Below, piece after piece: positions 11,933 to 25,920 of a stretch of 64,000 nt of DNA. The stretch is from Sclerurus mexicanus (lineage: Eukaryota > Chordata > Aves > Passeriformes > Furnariidae). Numbering within the stretch: position 1 is the stretch's first letter; every line of letters begins with the position of its first letter. The translations under genes were made by a program, and so were the position numbers. Below the pieces are notes generated by a model that saw only the letters and a program-made list of their open reading frames with translations, made no database searches and was not told the DNA's origin. The stretch lies in assembly GCA_013396755.1 (NCBI GenBank), contig VWZF01003025.1:1365002-1429001 (forward strand). Direction: 5' to 3'.

Positions 11933-14900
11933 CAGAGCTTTACTGCTTCCAGTTTTGAAGCCTGGTAGAAGTTCCCCCGGACATCTTGGTTCCTGATGGA
12001 GTTTTATTGATAAGCAGCCAACAGGCTTTCCTTCCTCCCTACCCCATCACTAATCTTTCCCTGTCCTCTAAGATCACCAGTTAGTTCTGTCCTCTTTTTT
12101 CTCATCAGATTTCAATTTCTTGAGGCAGGGATCGTCCCTTTCTCTTTTCTTCCCTTCCCTCCCCAAAACTGAGAACATTTTCAGAACATTAAAAAAAAAA
12201 GAAAAAAAGAGTAAGAAAGAATGCAGTAGCAAATATTCCCTTTTCAAATAGAATCATTACCATAGCACAGTGATCCTTCAGCTACCGGCAGCTGCAAATG
12301 GAACAGGGAGATGTTAGTGTTCACTTCCACTGATCTCATTATACAAACCACTAAGAGGAGCAAGGGAATACATTTGGAGAGCTTTCATGTGGTTAAAGTG
12401 ACAGGGGAAACTCGGTCTTTGATATCCCCTTGTTCAGTGGATCTGCCTCACTTTGTGCCTGCCCCTCAAAAGGCAAGGCTGCAAAAATATTAGAGGATTG
12501 TTGAAAGGGATTGGAAAAATGAGAAAAGGCTCTAATTAAAAGGACAAAAATATACTTGGAAAGTGTTTCTCAGTGTTTTTAAGTTCAAAACCAGACCACC
12601 TATCCAAATCTCCTCATTAAAAGTCAGATTCAGTTTTCATGCTGAGAGCTTGATCCCAGGTTTCTACCCAGCTAGACAAATACTTCTTCCTTTGATTCCT
12701 ACATTACCAAGGTGCCTAACAGCCCCTGATTGATACGTGTGTTTGTGAGCTGATGATCTGGGTAGGGAAGAGTCAGCATCCCCAGTTGTTAAATTGGCAA
12801 TGAAAGCTCAGAGGTCAAGAGATTTGTCCACAATTACCTGGAATGCAAGGCACAGCTCCTGCCTCTGGAATTCCATGTCACCCACTATAAACCCAAGAAC
12901 TTTTCCTTCATCTTTTCCTTTTTATTTTATTTTTTTTATCTTAGTTTTGATTTTCATTTCAACACCATGGTCTCTGTGCTTTGCTGGCTCACTCTTCCAC
13001 TGGCGGGCCCACAAGGTTACTTAAGAACTGAGGAAAATTTAGGATAAAAAGCAAAGTTGATGCTAGCCAAAGTTTTTCTCGAGTAGCTGTGGCAGATAAA
13101 ACCATGGCAAGGCTTGAGAAAAAAACATCCCAAAACCTGACAGATTCTATGTGGAGTCCAGGTAAAGCGTCCAAACCTCCCAATGGCTCTGTATAATTCA
13201 CTGCCTGTAGAGTATGACACTTTATATAATACAGTATATAAAGATTTCATTTCAGGCTGCTGGAGAAATGTATTTTCCTAGGTTTTGTTTTCTTTCTTCA
13301 TTAGAACCTGGAGTTTGTTAAGTCCCTGCACAATTCCTTCCTGCTCTCCAGAGGATTCAGCTGCACAGTGTTGCCTTCTGCAGCGTTCCCAACCTGGGGG
13401 GACGTGCTGAAATGTGACAGCAGAAGGAGATGTGTGCGTGGCCACTTTGATGGGAACTCCAAGTTACCATCACAAATAGCTGTGTGGTTCCCTTAAGAAT
13501 TTAATTAGTCATTTCAGTTGAATTATTCACTTGGAAAAAAGATGCACTGGGTAGCTTTTAATCTAATTAGGCTATTAGCTAGTAGTAGGAGATGAACATA
13601 TCTAAATGGAAGGTGAATATTACATTTCAGTCAATCACTCTGTGAGGCAAAGCACAAAGTTTTGTAGTTCTCCCCATGCCCATTAAACCCAAAAAACAAA
13701 CCTAGAGGTTAAGCTATGTTTTGTGGAATTTAGCTATAGGTTGCAAAATTGCAGGAAAAACTTCATAGAGGAAAGAATTGATCTGCATAGATAAGAATTC
13801 AATATATATATGGAAAACATAGAGAGAATACATATAAAAATATAATTATTTATGCACTGCCTGAAAACATGTCCTCTAAACAAAGCGTAGTTCTCAGCTC
13901 TCACACGATAAAAATAAGTACACCTGCTTGAAAATTCTGTAATGACTAAAATAACGAGGCTGCGGTTTAATTTTACTAAATTATTGGGAATTGATGTAAA
14001 GATTTATTTCACAGAACAAAAGCATTTAAGCAGGACTTAATATGACTGTTATGCGTCAGTGATAGTAACACTGGGACTTCAGTCTGCATTACCACAATGA
14101 TTAATTAAAGGCCTTGTTCAGGATGAGTGAACATCATTATTGTTTTTAAATAGGAAAGGCAGATAACCATTACTGATTACTCCTCAATTCCCAGTCTCAC
14201 TTGTTAGAGACTAAAGAATACTAAAGTAGGTTGTATAGTTTTCATGAGGCTAAAAACGGAGCCAAGAATAATGCTGTTAATATGCAACACATACAAAGGT
14301 AAAGAGTGAGAGCTGGGTGGGTTTAAAAATTAAAGTTACCAAAATGCTGCACTGCTGTAAGTGCAAATATTGCTGCCACTTTTAGTAATATAAAAGAAAA
14401 GTAGGCTCTAGCTTTCATTTAAACAATTTTTGGTAATTGCACGGCAGCTTTTCGAAGGCGTTCCTGGATTCAGCAGCAGTATTTAGAACATGGACATAAG
14501 CACACACAAACCCCCTTGCCTCAAGAGAGCAGAGACAGAAATTCTGTCATCTCAGATATTTTGAATAGGTCAGTAACAACACTGAAATGCAAACGTCTGT
14601 GCTAACTGACCATTAGCATTTGCACACATGGTTTAAAATAAAAATCACTGAGAAATGCTGCTGTTGACTTGGCTGAAATCAGGAATCACAGCCATAAGAA
14701 GTTTACAGTGAGGCTTCACATGAGTACAATAATTCTGAGGATGGATTTCCAGGGAGGTACAAAAGCAGAACTCCAAATTTATTTTTCAGATTCATCTTGC
14801 AGAGGACACTTTATTTTGCACGTCTGAGTTGCTGGCTTTGCTTTCCAGGTAAGAGAACAGAGAGTAGATTTCTTAGCTCTGTCAACTGTTACAAGCAGGT

Positions 14901-15154
14901 GCAAATTGTTCTGGCCTTCCAGCACAGCAAAAAAATGTATAGAGCTTTTAATGCCACGATGGCCAGCAAGGGGCTGGGCAGTATTGTATGAGCACCTGTG
15001 CCACTGCAGGGGTCCCACATGAATGTCAGGGAACAGGACTCAAATCAGGCAACACAAAGCTGATAGATTTAACCTTCAGAGAAATTAGAAAGGAGGGGAA
15101 ATGTGCATTTCTGGTTGTGAGAGGCCTCGTGCTTCATTTTTTCATGCAAAGGGC
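11933..15154. other. Non-coding, unique sequence
   Basis: A/T-rich, with no recognisable exon. Several TAATTA-type motifs occur, as expected at this base composition. Confidence 0.5.
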
Positions 15155-15322
15155 TGCCAGGCAATGGAAGGGGCTGCCCAGGGAGGGTTGGAGTGCCCAG
15201 CCCTGGAGGTGCCCAAGGCAGGACTGGCCGTGGCACTCAGTGACAAGGTGGGCATCGGGCACAGGGGGGGCTCCGTGGGCTGGGAGGGCTTTTCCAACCT
15301 CTGGGATTCTGTGGTTCTTTAG
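15155..15322 (+). mobile_element. CR1 LINE 3' fragment
   Basis: Carries GGAAGGGGCTGCCCAGGG and the block around GTGGGCATCGGGCACAGG, and ends TTTTCCAACCTCTGGGATTC. Same subfamily as the copies at 5870-6271 and 8630-9530. Confidence 0.85.
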
Positions 15323-18300
15323 GGTCTTGCTCAGACTCTGTGGACTCAACTGCTTTACTGAAGACGGCATTTATCCCCTTCTTTCAGGAAAGAAACATGG
15401 AATAGGTAATAGTCTGAGCTTAATCAGAGCATCACACAGTTTAAACGTGATCAGGAAGGAAGAATAACGTCAATATTGTGTTCTCCTCTGGTGGCTCTTT
15501 GACAACAGGTCTTAAAATGTCATTGTTCAGGCTCTCAGCCTCCTTGAGTGCTCTGATTCACATAATTAAGTACATGACTAGTGTGCTGTGTACCCCTCCG
15601 CCTGCGTCTTGCATCATGCTCTTCCCCTACACAGTCATGATTTCTTTCTGGCTCAGAAATTCTAAATAGTCCAGGGATGGTGTGATCCTGTGTGACAGCT
15701 ACAGAGGGAGCAGCCCCCAAGGGCCCCTGCACCAAAAGGAGCCCAATAAAAGGAGTGCTTTGCTTGACTCCAGCCATTTCTGGATGATGAAAAGCAGTGG
15801 AAGGGACATGTGTCCTTGTAAAGTTGCAAAAGCGAGAGCACAGCTCTCCTCTTCCCGTTGTCCTCTGTGTACAGCCTTCCAGACACGTCACAGAAGCATG
15901 GGAGGTCAAAGCTATTTCTAGTTATTATAGTGTTAATTTAAAGACATCAATAAGTCAGAAAAAATGCTTTCTGAATGAGTCCATTTAAAGCACACACGGT
16001 CTGAAAAGATGGACTCTCTATTATGGGAAATGCATGCAGCAGTAACAAAACCTCTCAAATCACCTTTTAAACAAAGTATTTTACAGAAGACTTTTCGGGT
16101 TCCTGTTGCCAAGAGCAGAAAATAACCTTTGTGGTTCACACTGGACCATTATAGTCTGTTACCTGACCTTCAGAAAAACATAATCATCTCCAGCAGCCCG
16201 GCTGAAGCTGCATCATAACAGTCTCAGTGACTAAGAATTCAAATTTGAAAGGAGATGCAAGCAAAGGCAAACATCATCAAAAGACATCAGTTCACAAACA
16301 AGTAAAAAATAGGCAAGTAAGAGAGCTGATGTGTTTTCTGCTGAAGGACAGACTTTGGGCAACATAAAATCAAGGGCAGATGGAACATTCTGGTGGTTAA
16401 AATGATTTTTCTAATAGCACACAACAAATCATTAAGAACTGTGGAAATCAGAACAACTAAGAGCTGGTCCAAGATAACATTTTCCAAGAAAGCCTGAGCA
16501 TTCCAGATCCCACCTGGGCACTCAGGACTTGGACAAATATCATTGCAAGTGGAACTGTGAAATTGCCATTTCGACATTCTCTCTCCTTCCTTCAAATGAA
16601 AAAGACTTGCTTCCTCCAGCACCACTGAAGGACTAGCAAATACACAATACAGACAAAAATCCAGACATATATCAGCATAGAAGCACCAAATCTTTCAGAT
16701 ATTTGGTGTGATACACGTAAGGACATTAATATTCAACGAGCCACGCTCTTGTTGGCTAAAAAGTTTGGCAGCAGATGCAGTTACCATGCAGTTCTTTAGT
16801 ATTTATGAGGACAGAGCTGAAATGGAAACTGATGCAGAGGGGAAAGATCAAGGTCTGGCTTCTGGCTGGGTTTTGTGGTGGTGTGTCTTCCCACTGACCT
16901 CTGAGAACAAACTGAATTTTGACCCTTCCTCCAAGTTTCATGGGGAGCTCAATTAATTTTATGGGTTTTGTGTCTGGGCGGTGGGGCCACCTCAGAAGGG
17001 CAGGGTGTGACACGTGTCTCCACGTGATGTTACTCAAAACTTAACCTTAAATGCTTAAAAAGAATGTGTTTTCCTGCCTTTCCTCCTGATTTGATTTAGA
17101 TTCCACAACTGCTCTCTCCAGACTTCATAGAATCATAGAACCCTGGAATCACAGGCTGGTTTGGGTTGAAAGGGACCTCATGTCCTATCTTTGCAAAGAA
17201 CACGTTTCTAATTATTTATTATACATGCCTACAAATCTTTATGACAATTTGTGGTGTGTTCTTGGACTTTTGTTAGACAAATTTGGCTGTTTTACATAAA
17301 TGGGTTACTGAGTGTCCAGTGAAGTCACTGATAGTCCTGCACAGAATCAGGTTTAGTTTTTGGGGGGTTTTTTGGTGATTTTTATTAGATGACTTGAGAG
17401 TGTTGTGTGTTATGATAGTTGTTCTTTCCAAGGTGAATATTCATTGTCACCACAGTAGGAATTTATACAATTTGGAGACATTTTCCATGTTCTGCCCCAT
17501 CCCTGATCTGTTGGTGAGGGTGATCAGCCATTCAATGATTGCACCACTAAAAGGAACTTTCCCATTAGACTCCAAGATGCTGCCTGGCACGTAAAAATCT
17601 TTGGATTGCCTGCTTGGGAGTTTTGCTTTGGGGTTTGGGGGGGGTTTATTTGGTTATTTTGGAGGTTTGTTATTGTTGTTGTAATTGGGGGGTTGTTTGT
17701 TTTGTTTTAGTGGAAACAAAAACCCTTTACATTTCGTTATTGGAAGATTAGGATATTCAAGACTGGTTTTGTGGATTTCTTCTGCCTTTAAATAAGCTCG
17801 TATTCTGCTGGCACATCGATCAATTAGTTCTATAAAGAAAATACATGAAGGTCAAAATTATTGAGCTTATATAAAGATTGAAAAGCTGAGAGATAAAAAA
17901 TGTAAATTCAAAGCCATTTAGCCCAGTGACATCAGCTGACTGCAAGTCATATCTTCTATACATCACATATAACCTGCATCTCACAGATATATAAAATATA
18001 TATCTCCAGTGATATTCATCACTCCTCCCAATTCTTCCTGCTCCTAAATAAGAAGGAAACTTTTAGTGCCTTTATATCAAAATTAGTAAATCTCTCCAGG
18101 AACAAGCAAGTGATTAGTGTTTCATTATTATCTGTTTCAAAGTGAAATACTGTATGAAAAATTCACCCCTTAAAGTTAAGGGTTTCTTCCCCCAAACAGC
18201 ATTTTTCAGTGTTTCTATGCAGTGTTTTTGCATTAAGTACTTTATTTTGTGCTAAGGGATGCACTGCAAGTTGCCCCAGGGTAGGGCTGGCTTTTCCCTC

Positions 18301-21300
18301 ACCATTTTCTCTCTCCTTTTCCACCCTTCAATTCTGTTAAAAGCCAACCAAACCGCCCTGGTTTTGAAAGTTGGATACAGAACTAAAACATCCAATTTTT
18401 TTCCCACCTGCAGTAAGTGTTCACTCTGGAAAACCAAGTTCGAACTGCAGAAAAATAGGTTGATTAAATGCTATTTGCACAATAATGCACCGTGAACAAC
18501 TTATTATTCTATATTTAAATTACTGTAAATTAGAGAAGAAACAGGATTCTAAATTTCAGAGCAGCTGCCTGAGATGGTTTCAGCTCTGGATTGGGGTTGA
18601 CAAAAGGAGGTGTTTGACTCGTGGCGGTTCTGAACTGTGTGATACCAGTACCATCTTCAGGCGACTCGGAGCACGGCAGATGAATTTCTCAAAGCTAAAG
18701 CATAAATCAGTCTGCAAATCATTCCTTTCACCCTGCCCAGGTGTCCTGCTATGCTACAGTGAAAAATGTGGGGTTTCACGTGCTCCGGAATGCTTGCACA
18801 GTATTTTTAAAGACATGCACAGATGTACAGCCTTACTATGTAGGGGGGAAAAATGGATTCATTTTCTATTTTCAAATACAGACTGGATGCAGCCAGACTG
18901 AGGGGAGAGAGGTGAAACTCTGTAGTCAGTGCCCATGTATTAATTTAACATATCATCGAATTGAACACTGACCTCATTAAGCACTGAGATTCCTCCCCGC
19001 AGGATAGTACAGCGGCTAATCATTTATTTGGGGTTTGATGTGACTCAAAATCAAGAAAAAATCCACTAAGGATTGCGAAGTAAAACCACACCTGGCTGAG
19101 GAAAGCCCTCGGTGCAAATCGCCGAGAGAGGACTTTGCAGCCACCTGTCCCTTTTTCATTCTCTCCCCCAACCAACCCATTGGAAGTGGGAGGGTTGAAG
19201 AATCAAAGCCAAGGGGTCCTTCACCTGAGCCAGCAGATGTTCTTATTCACGGTGGAAGCGTTGCTGAGAACCGGATTTTCGGAAAGCACTTGGTTAATAT
19301 GGTGATTTGTGCATTTTTAGAAGACTAATTGGACAATGCACTAATATTGGAAAACTCTCCTCCGTAATTTTCCCGAGGACACACTAGGTTTAATTCCATC
19401 AATTCAAATATTTCAGATCAATCGCAGAATCAATTTTGTTTTCGTGCTCCCTGGGAGAAAAACCTTCTTCCACTTAAGTCTCTTTTTTCTTTCCTAATAT
19501 GCTGTTGGTCCCTTGACTTTGTAATTTTTTCAAGTTTCACTAAAACCAGTATTTAAATGCTGCTTTTAGAAACAGTCTGACATTGCCAATCACTTTTTTG
19601 CTGCTGGATAACATATGGCACCTTCCAACTTCTACTTATGGCCTGTCTTTGAAATGATCACTGGGGAGTGTGACTTCAGTTTTTTATCCTCCAACCCTCA
19701 AATTCTGTATTTATTATCACTGTGCTGTATGCTTTAGGATATTTAGTACTCTGTATTTTAAAATGTAATATAGTTATTTTTAAATATATATTTTTTTTTT
19801 TTAAGATTATAAGAGCGGTAAAAAAGGTTGCACATAAAAATATTCTATTTTATATGGCTAAGGCTGCATTTTAATGAAGAATTATGGGTATGATGGCTGT
19901 TATTGCTGTATAAAACTGCACTGTGGTTCCCAGGAGCTTTAGGGAAGCTTTTCAACAGTTGGATCTTGAAGTTTTATTTTCTGTTTCAGAAAGGGAAAAC
20001 TCATTTGAGGCTTTCAGGGTTCAGTGATTTTGAAATTAAGCTGCTATACAGAACTATCACAGCATTTCTTATCCGTGTGGAAGGCCAGGCCAGATGATCC
20101 AGGCTAGAATTGTGTGTCTATGGGTCTCATTTCTCAAGTCACTGGTATGTGGATTAATATGTCAGAGAGAAACTGGGACACCAACATGAAATGCCTTTGT
20201 GAAAACGTTTGCCAGCCCTTCCCACTGCCCACTGCAAAGCAGGTTGGGTCCTGAAATCCTGATTCATTTGTCCTGGGCACCAGAGAACACCTCCGTGCCA
20301 GCAGGCTGGGTGTGCTTCTGCAAAGTCCCGAGGTGCCAGAGCTGTGCTGGGGGCAGCTCCTGCCTCCCTGTGCTCCCTGAGCTTTGCTTTGGGGGGGAGC
20401 CTTTGGCATTTGTGGGGTTTGGCAGCCTGGAGACCCGTTCTTCCTTGCTAGAACTGCTTCTCCTTCAGGAGGAATTGGATGGAAATATTCCAGCAATATT
20501 TTGTGGATAGTCCTAAACCATAGCAGTTACACAGGACCTGCCAGCCAAGCCTCAGGCTGCCCTAAATGCTGCAGGGCAACAGTGAAAACAAGGACTCTGT
20601 AGTGTCACTGGAACAAGGCTGGACTTGCAGAGATTTTCATCCGTGTACATTTTAATTTAAAATTCCTTCCAAGCTCAGGGTGAATTTGGCAGTGCCGATC
20701 ATGCCCAAAACACCAGCTTTGAGTCCCAATGCTGGTTTGAAGGACAATGGTTGCTGTTTGAAACAGACGATCTGATGCTGAAGGTCTTTTTTATGGCAAG
20801 TTTGTCTTACAGATGACACAGAATCATGTGCAAAGCTCTCTGAAGTCGCTGGAGTTTTCTGTGGATGTCAGGAATCTTTGGTCCAAGCACTTGGAGTCAA
20901 ACACACTTGCACTCAGTTGTGGAAAGACACAATAAAACTGTGTTACTGGATAAGCAGAGCAGACTGTGTGCTCAAACTGTGGGGGGTTTATATTAATATA
21001 TTCTCCATGACTTTACATGTCTTTGCATTAATCTAAACCTTCCTCGACACCACTTCTAATGTAGTCCCCAGGAGTTACAATAATGTCTAAGCAAAGAGAA
21101 AAAGCAGTCAAGTATTGGGTTGTGTTAGTTATATGCTTATTGCAGTCCTTGAACATGAAGGTATCAATTAAAACCAGCCCTAATTCAAACAAATATTCCG
21201 TGGATATATTATGAAAGCTCTGATTAATCTAGCAATGCAATGTTTGTTTAATCAAGATATTGCAGAGATACTTTTATAAAGCCTGATAAATTACACTGAA

Positions 21301-22039
21301 ATCTGAGGTGGCAGCAGATACAGATGATAGCTACCTAAATATTCAGATCCTTTTATAAGGGATGTATATACAGAAAATAGGCAGAATTGTTTGCTTTTTT
21401 AAGTCACTAAAGCTGTCATTTAATGCAAATGAAATAAACAACGTTCCCAAATGTGAAACTAAATTATTTTATGAATATACATTTTTAATCATGAGAAAAA
21501 AACTGTCTAGACTAAAATTCATTGTGATGAATATTCTGATGATACAGAGAACAGAAGTGATGACTCTTGCTATAAGTGCTCACTAAATATGTGCAGAATT
21601 ATTTCCTGTTATGTGTGTGAATGCCTTTGAAGAAATGCTGAAATTCAAAGTTTTAGTGTCATGTGCCAGAGTTGTGATTTTTTTTTCAGACTTTTAAAAT
21701 GCAGACTTGCACTTGAACTTTAATTCATTATGTGAAATTTTGAGGGTTTCTGACACAAATATTCTACCTTCTTTGCAGCCTGTACAATAACAGCTGTATG
21801 GTAATTATTGCTCTTGCCCTGCTTTTTCTAATAACCCTGTTAATGCTGTTGCCCTTCTGCAAAGTAAACTTACAATAAGTAGAGACTTATCAGAGGAGCC
21901 AAGGAAAATAATTTGGCTAAGGAGCTCAGGATTCTGTCAGTCACACAACTTTTCCAGGCTGACTCTTCACCAAGATGTGCACATTCCTTCTGTTATCGAC
22001 CAGGATCCTTCCTACCTGTCCCTGCATAAGAGGAGGAAG
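15323..22039. other. Non-coding, mostly unique sequence
   Basis: Apart from a CR1 tip at 17126-17196 and homopolymer runs (for example poly-T near 19790), nothing was identified. Open frames are short and without domain patterns. Confidence 0.5.
17126..17196 (-). mobile_element. Short CR1 LINE 3' tip
   Basis: CATAGAATCATAGAA followed by GGTTTGGGTTGAAAGGGACC is the inverted CR1 3' terminus with its octamer tail. Only about 70 bp. Confidence 0.75.
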
Positions 22040-22551
22040 GAACATGGAGCTGCTGGAGAGTCCAGAGGAGGCACCAGGATGGTCAGAGGGCTGGAGCAGC
22101 TCTGCTGGGAGGAAAGGCTGGGAGAGCTGGGATTGTCCAGCCTGGAGAGGAGAAGCTTTGGGGTGACCTCATTGTGGCCTTGCAGTACCTGAAGGGAACC
22201 TTCAGAAAAGATAGAGACTGTTGACAAGGGATGGAGTGACAGGACAAGGGGAATGGCTTCCCAGTGCCAGAGGGAAGGGTCAGATGGGATATTGGGAAGG
22301 AATCGTTCCCTGGGAGGGTGGGCAGGCCCTGGCACAGGGTGCCCAGAGAAGCTGTGGCTGCCCTGGATCCCTGGAAGTGTCCAGGGCCAGGTTGGACGGG
22401 GCTTGGAGCAACCTGGGCTGGTGGAAGGTGTCCCTGCCCATGGCAGGGGGTGGGATGAGATGAGATTTTGGTTTTGGTACCATCTTGGAAAAAGAAGTCC
22501 TCAGACAGAGGTCCCTTCCAGCCTTATCCAGCACGTGATTCTGCGGTGACA
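22040..22551 (+). mobile_element. CR1 LINE 3' fragment, about 510 bp
   Basis: Starts near GGAGAGTCCAGAGGAGGC, runs through GTGCCCAGAGAAGCTGTGGC and GGCAGGGGGTGGGATGAGA. It is interrupted by about 40 bp of unrelated sequence (about 22466-22508) before a diverged GGTCCCTTCCAGCC end. Confidence 0.85.
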
Positions 22552-24284
22552 CCTCCAGCAGGTACTTTCCTACCCATGAAAAGCAGTACAGACATAAAAT
22601 AAACGCCGTGCCTATGATTAATGCAGGGCAATGCCACTAAAAATGTCCATAAAAAGCCATCTGAAACTGCCTGAAATGATGGCTTTTGAAAATAACTTGC
22701 ACTCCAATCACCCAGCTGCAGACAATTTTGGGAAAAACATTGCTGAGCCGATACGTGGGTTGATGGTATTTCCATTGGCTGTGGTTTGCAAACCTCCTAT
22801 TAATTTCTCAACTGAAGCTGCATAGCCATTCATCTTCAGAAAAGCTATTCCAAAGATTTATGAAAGCATAATATGAAAATAAGACTAATGTAATATCTGA
22901 AAAGGGTATTAATGGTCGTGGTACTCACAGCATAAATCAGAGGTCAAATGGCCATTCACATCAGAAGGAGGAAGATTTCCTTAAGCGCACTAGAATGCAA
23001 TTTATGTTACCTGTATTAAGAAATGAGCCAAAGTACAAAATCCTGTGGCCTGAACTTAAGAATATTATCAAAAATAAAACCTCACAGAAAGACTGGAACA
23101 GAGAAAGGCAAATACACTCAAGAGAATACCTACTGTCTTCCCGTGGGTTTGATCATTTGGAGTCAAGTGCTTTTCTTGTACACAACCAAGTTTGTTAAGA
23201 ACCAAGAAATGCTTTTTGTTCTGACACAGTGGAGCAGCAAGAGTTTTCACAGAGTGGCTACGAGGAAAGCTTTGCATTCCTTGGAAACAACTGAAATAGA
23301 GAACACGTCTGATAGGAGTACCATGGTTGTAGAAATAGGATTAATCACTCCAAATCCCAATTAATCACAAGAAATTCCTGAAGTCGAGTTTATTCCAGGT
23401 CTGCTGTACAGTAAACAGTTGTAATTATGCTGGGTTTGTGCTTTGTAGAATGACAAGAAGGAAAATACTTTTGAGTATGTATTTTACAGCGATGAAAAAC
23501 CACCTTCCAATTTTATGTCTGTTTTCCTTTGAAGATTTTGAGGGGGTTTCTCGCTTTGTGAGTGCACCAAGGGCAAACTGGTTCCAGCAGTACAGAAATC
23601 AAGCCACCTCCAAGGTGAGATGCAGCCATTAGGACAGCGAGCAGCAAAGCTGCAGAGAGGTTGTTGGCAGGGATGTTGAGAGTATCATTAAAACATTGCA
23701 GGTGTGAGATGGCACTTGGTAGTAGAGACCTCAACTGAAATGAGAGCCAAGCGATCACAGAAGGCAAGACACTGAGCAAGCTTCAGTTTCCACATCTGCT
23801 GTGAGAAGAATGCCTTTCTAAAGGATCTCTTAGATGTGGGATATGCAGGGTAAGAAGTGTCCGGCTCCCATAGGCTCAGCGTGGTTCAACTGTACCTGCG
23901 TACCAGAGGCAACACCTTCCCATGGGAAATGCTGTGCTCTTTAATGCCTGCAGACACCATTCCTGCCCCCATCCGGGTCAGAAACTCCCTCTCTTCATCA
24001 CAGCTTCACATGTTCTTCGTGGCCCTTGTATTTTAACCGAGCTATTAGTTTGCTTCTTGGAAAAATACGTCGCTTAGTGAATAAACATTGTTTTTTTCTA
24101 TTGCCAGAAATTTCCTCTGAGATCTCAATGTTCTGGAAGCTTCCAAATGACTTTGTTCATAAGATATAAACCCCACACACGTCCAGAGCTCTCCCAACTT
24201 CAGGAGTTTTTTCTTCTAAAACCAGGACCAGTTTTTGGCCAAATTGAACTTAGTTGATTATTCTTTTCACTGTCACATAGAGAT
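22552..24284. other. Non-coding, unique sequence
   Basis: Unique sequence between the last CR1 copy and the minisatellite; no exon recognised. Confidence 0.5.
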
Positions 24285-25130
24285 GCATTCAATTCTGGAG
24301 TCAAGGAGTGACACTGGCAGCAGTGGGGGGGAACTGGGAGCACTAAGGGGAGTCAGAGAGCGATACTGGGAGCAGTGGGAGAGAATTGGGAGCTCTGTGA
24401 GGGAAGTGGGAGCACTGGGGGGAGTCAAGGAGTGATACTGGGAGTAGTAGGAGGGAACTGGGAGCAGTGGGAGGGAATAAAGGAGTGATAGTGGGAGCAG
24501 TGCGAGGGAACTGGGGGCACTGGGGAGAGTGAAGAAGTGATACTGGGAGCAGTGGGAGGGAATTGGGAGGGGAGTCAAGGAGTGCACTGAGAGCAGTGGG
24601 AGGAAACTGGCAGCTCCGAGGGGAATCGAGTGATACTGGGAGATATGGGAGGGAACTGGGAGCAGTGGGAGAGAGCTGGGGACATTGGGGAGAGTGAAGA
24701 AGGTATACTGGGAGCAGTGGAAGTAGGAGCACTGAGGGGAGTCAGAGAGTGGTACTGGGAGCACTGGGAGGGACCTGGGAGCAGTGGGAGGAATCAAGGA
24801 GCGATACTGGGAGCTATGGGAGGGAACTGGAGCACCAAGAGGAGTCAAGGAGCGATACTGGGAGCTATGGGAGGGAACTGGAGCACCAAGAGGAGTCAAG
24901 GAGCGATACTGGGAACTATGGGAGGGAACTGGAGCACCAAGAGGAGTCAAGGAGCGATACTGGGAGCTACGGGAGGGAACTGGGAGCAGCGGGAGGGAGC
25001 TGGGGAGAGTGAAGAATGGAGAGTGGGAGCTCTGTGAGGCAAGTGGGAGCACCGGGGGGGAGTCAAGGAGTGGTCCCGGGAGCAGGAGGGAACTGGGAGC
25101 ACTGGGCGGAGTCGCCAGGTGTGGCCAGTG
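24285..25130. repeat. Purine-rich minisatellite with a 51-bp higher-order unit
   Basis: About 850 bp built from short blocks such as GGGAGCAGTGGGAGGGAACT and GAGTCAAGGAGYGATACT. Between 24801 and about 24990 a 51-bp unit is repeated almost exactly (GCGATACTGG recurs at 24801, 24852, 24903 and 24954). 51 is divisible by three, so long open frames appear by chance on both strands, including about 310 codons on the minus strand; these are low-complexity and not genes. Confidence 0.9.
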
Positions 25131-25920
25131 AGGATGAGGAGGGGGTGGCCCCTCGGGGGTCCCGAGGGCTCCGGTGGGTGGCTGCAGGAACGGCGGTGGG
25201 AGCACCCGGTGGGGCCGAGGGGGATGCCTGATAATCGGATCCTAAAAGAAAACCCCGAAGACTCCGTTTGTGAGTTTTAGAGGCTGGGATTGGGTTTTTT
25301 TTTCATTACGCACGGGAATCTCCTTTCTTCAAAAGCGTGTCTAACTGAGTCACAGAAGCCGCTTGCTTCTGTTTAGTTACCTAATTAACAATTCAAAGCG
25401 CTACCTAATGCTGTTAACACCCACTTCCAAAACCATCCCTCCCTTAGTACGACCCTCACCACGCTCCTGACACCACCCCCGAATTTGAGCCGTTCTCGAA
25501 AAGACCCTCTCTCGGTCTTCCTCCTCCCCTTTGACACGATATCCCAACATCTGGAGTGGTTTCAAGGCTCCTGAGCAGCTCGGACCGGTTATATCGGGGG
25601 TTATGGCTCTTTCTCAGCACGCTTTCACAGCTAGAAAAAGCCCTTTATCTCGTTCTGTTGGAGCTCTTACCGAAGAATGACAAAGAGCATTTTAGGAATT
25701 TTGTACGAAGTTACAAACAAGAGATACTAGAAACTTATATAATCCGGGTTTTAGGGCTACAGGGCAGTGCAGGAGAGGGGAGCAGCACCTGAGCAGGTGA
25801 AGGGCTTTCTCCTTTCAATTTCCTCTTCCCAGTGCGTCCCAGTGCCCCCAGTCCCATCCCTATGCTATCCCAGTGACCGCAAAAGAAAAAAAAAAGGAGG
25901 GAATTGGGAGGAAAAGGGGG
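25131..25920. other. GC-richer stretch with an unassigned short ORF
   Basis: The left part (25131-25240) is GC- and CpG-rich. A plus-strand ORF at 25556-25792 (78 codons, leucine-rich) has no family I recognise. No splice-supported gene model could be built around it. It may be a promoter-like segment or simply unique sequence. Confidence 0.3.

Noticed and set aside
24273..25205. 310-codon minus-strand ORF rich in Pro, Ser and Leu
   Set aside because: It is a read-through of the 51-bp minisatellite, whose unit is a multiple of three. The repetitive translation and equally open plus frames argue against a gene.
25556..25792. 78-codon leucine-rich ORF as a possible exon
   Set aside because: No recognised family, no convincing splice sites and no neighbouring exons. 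Kept only as an unassigned ORF within a non-coding stretch.
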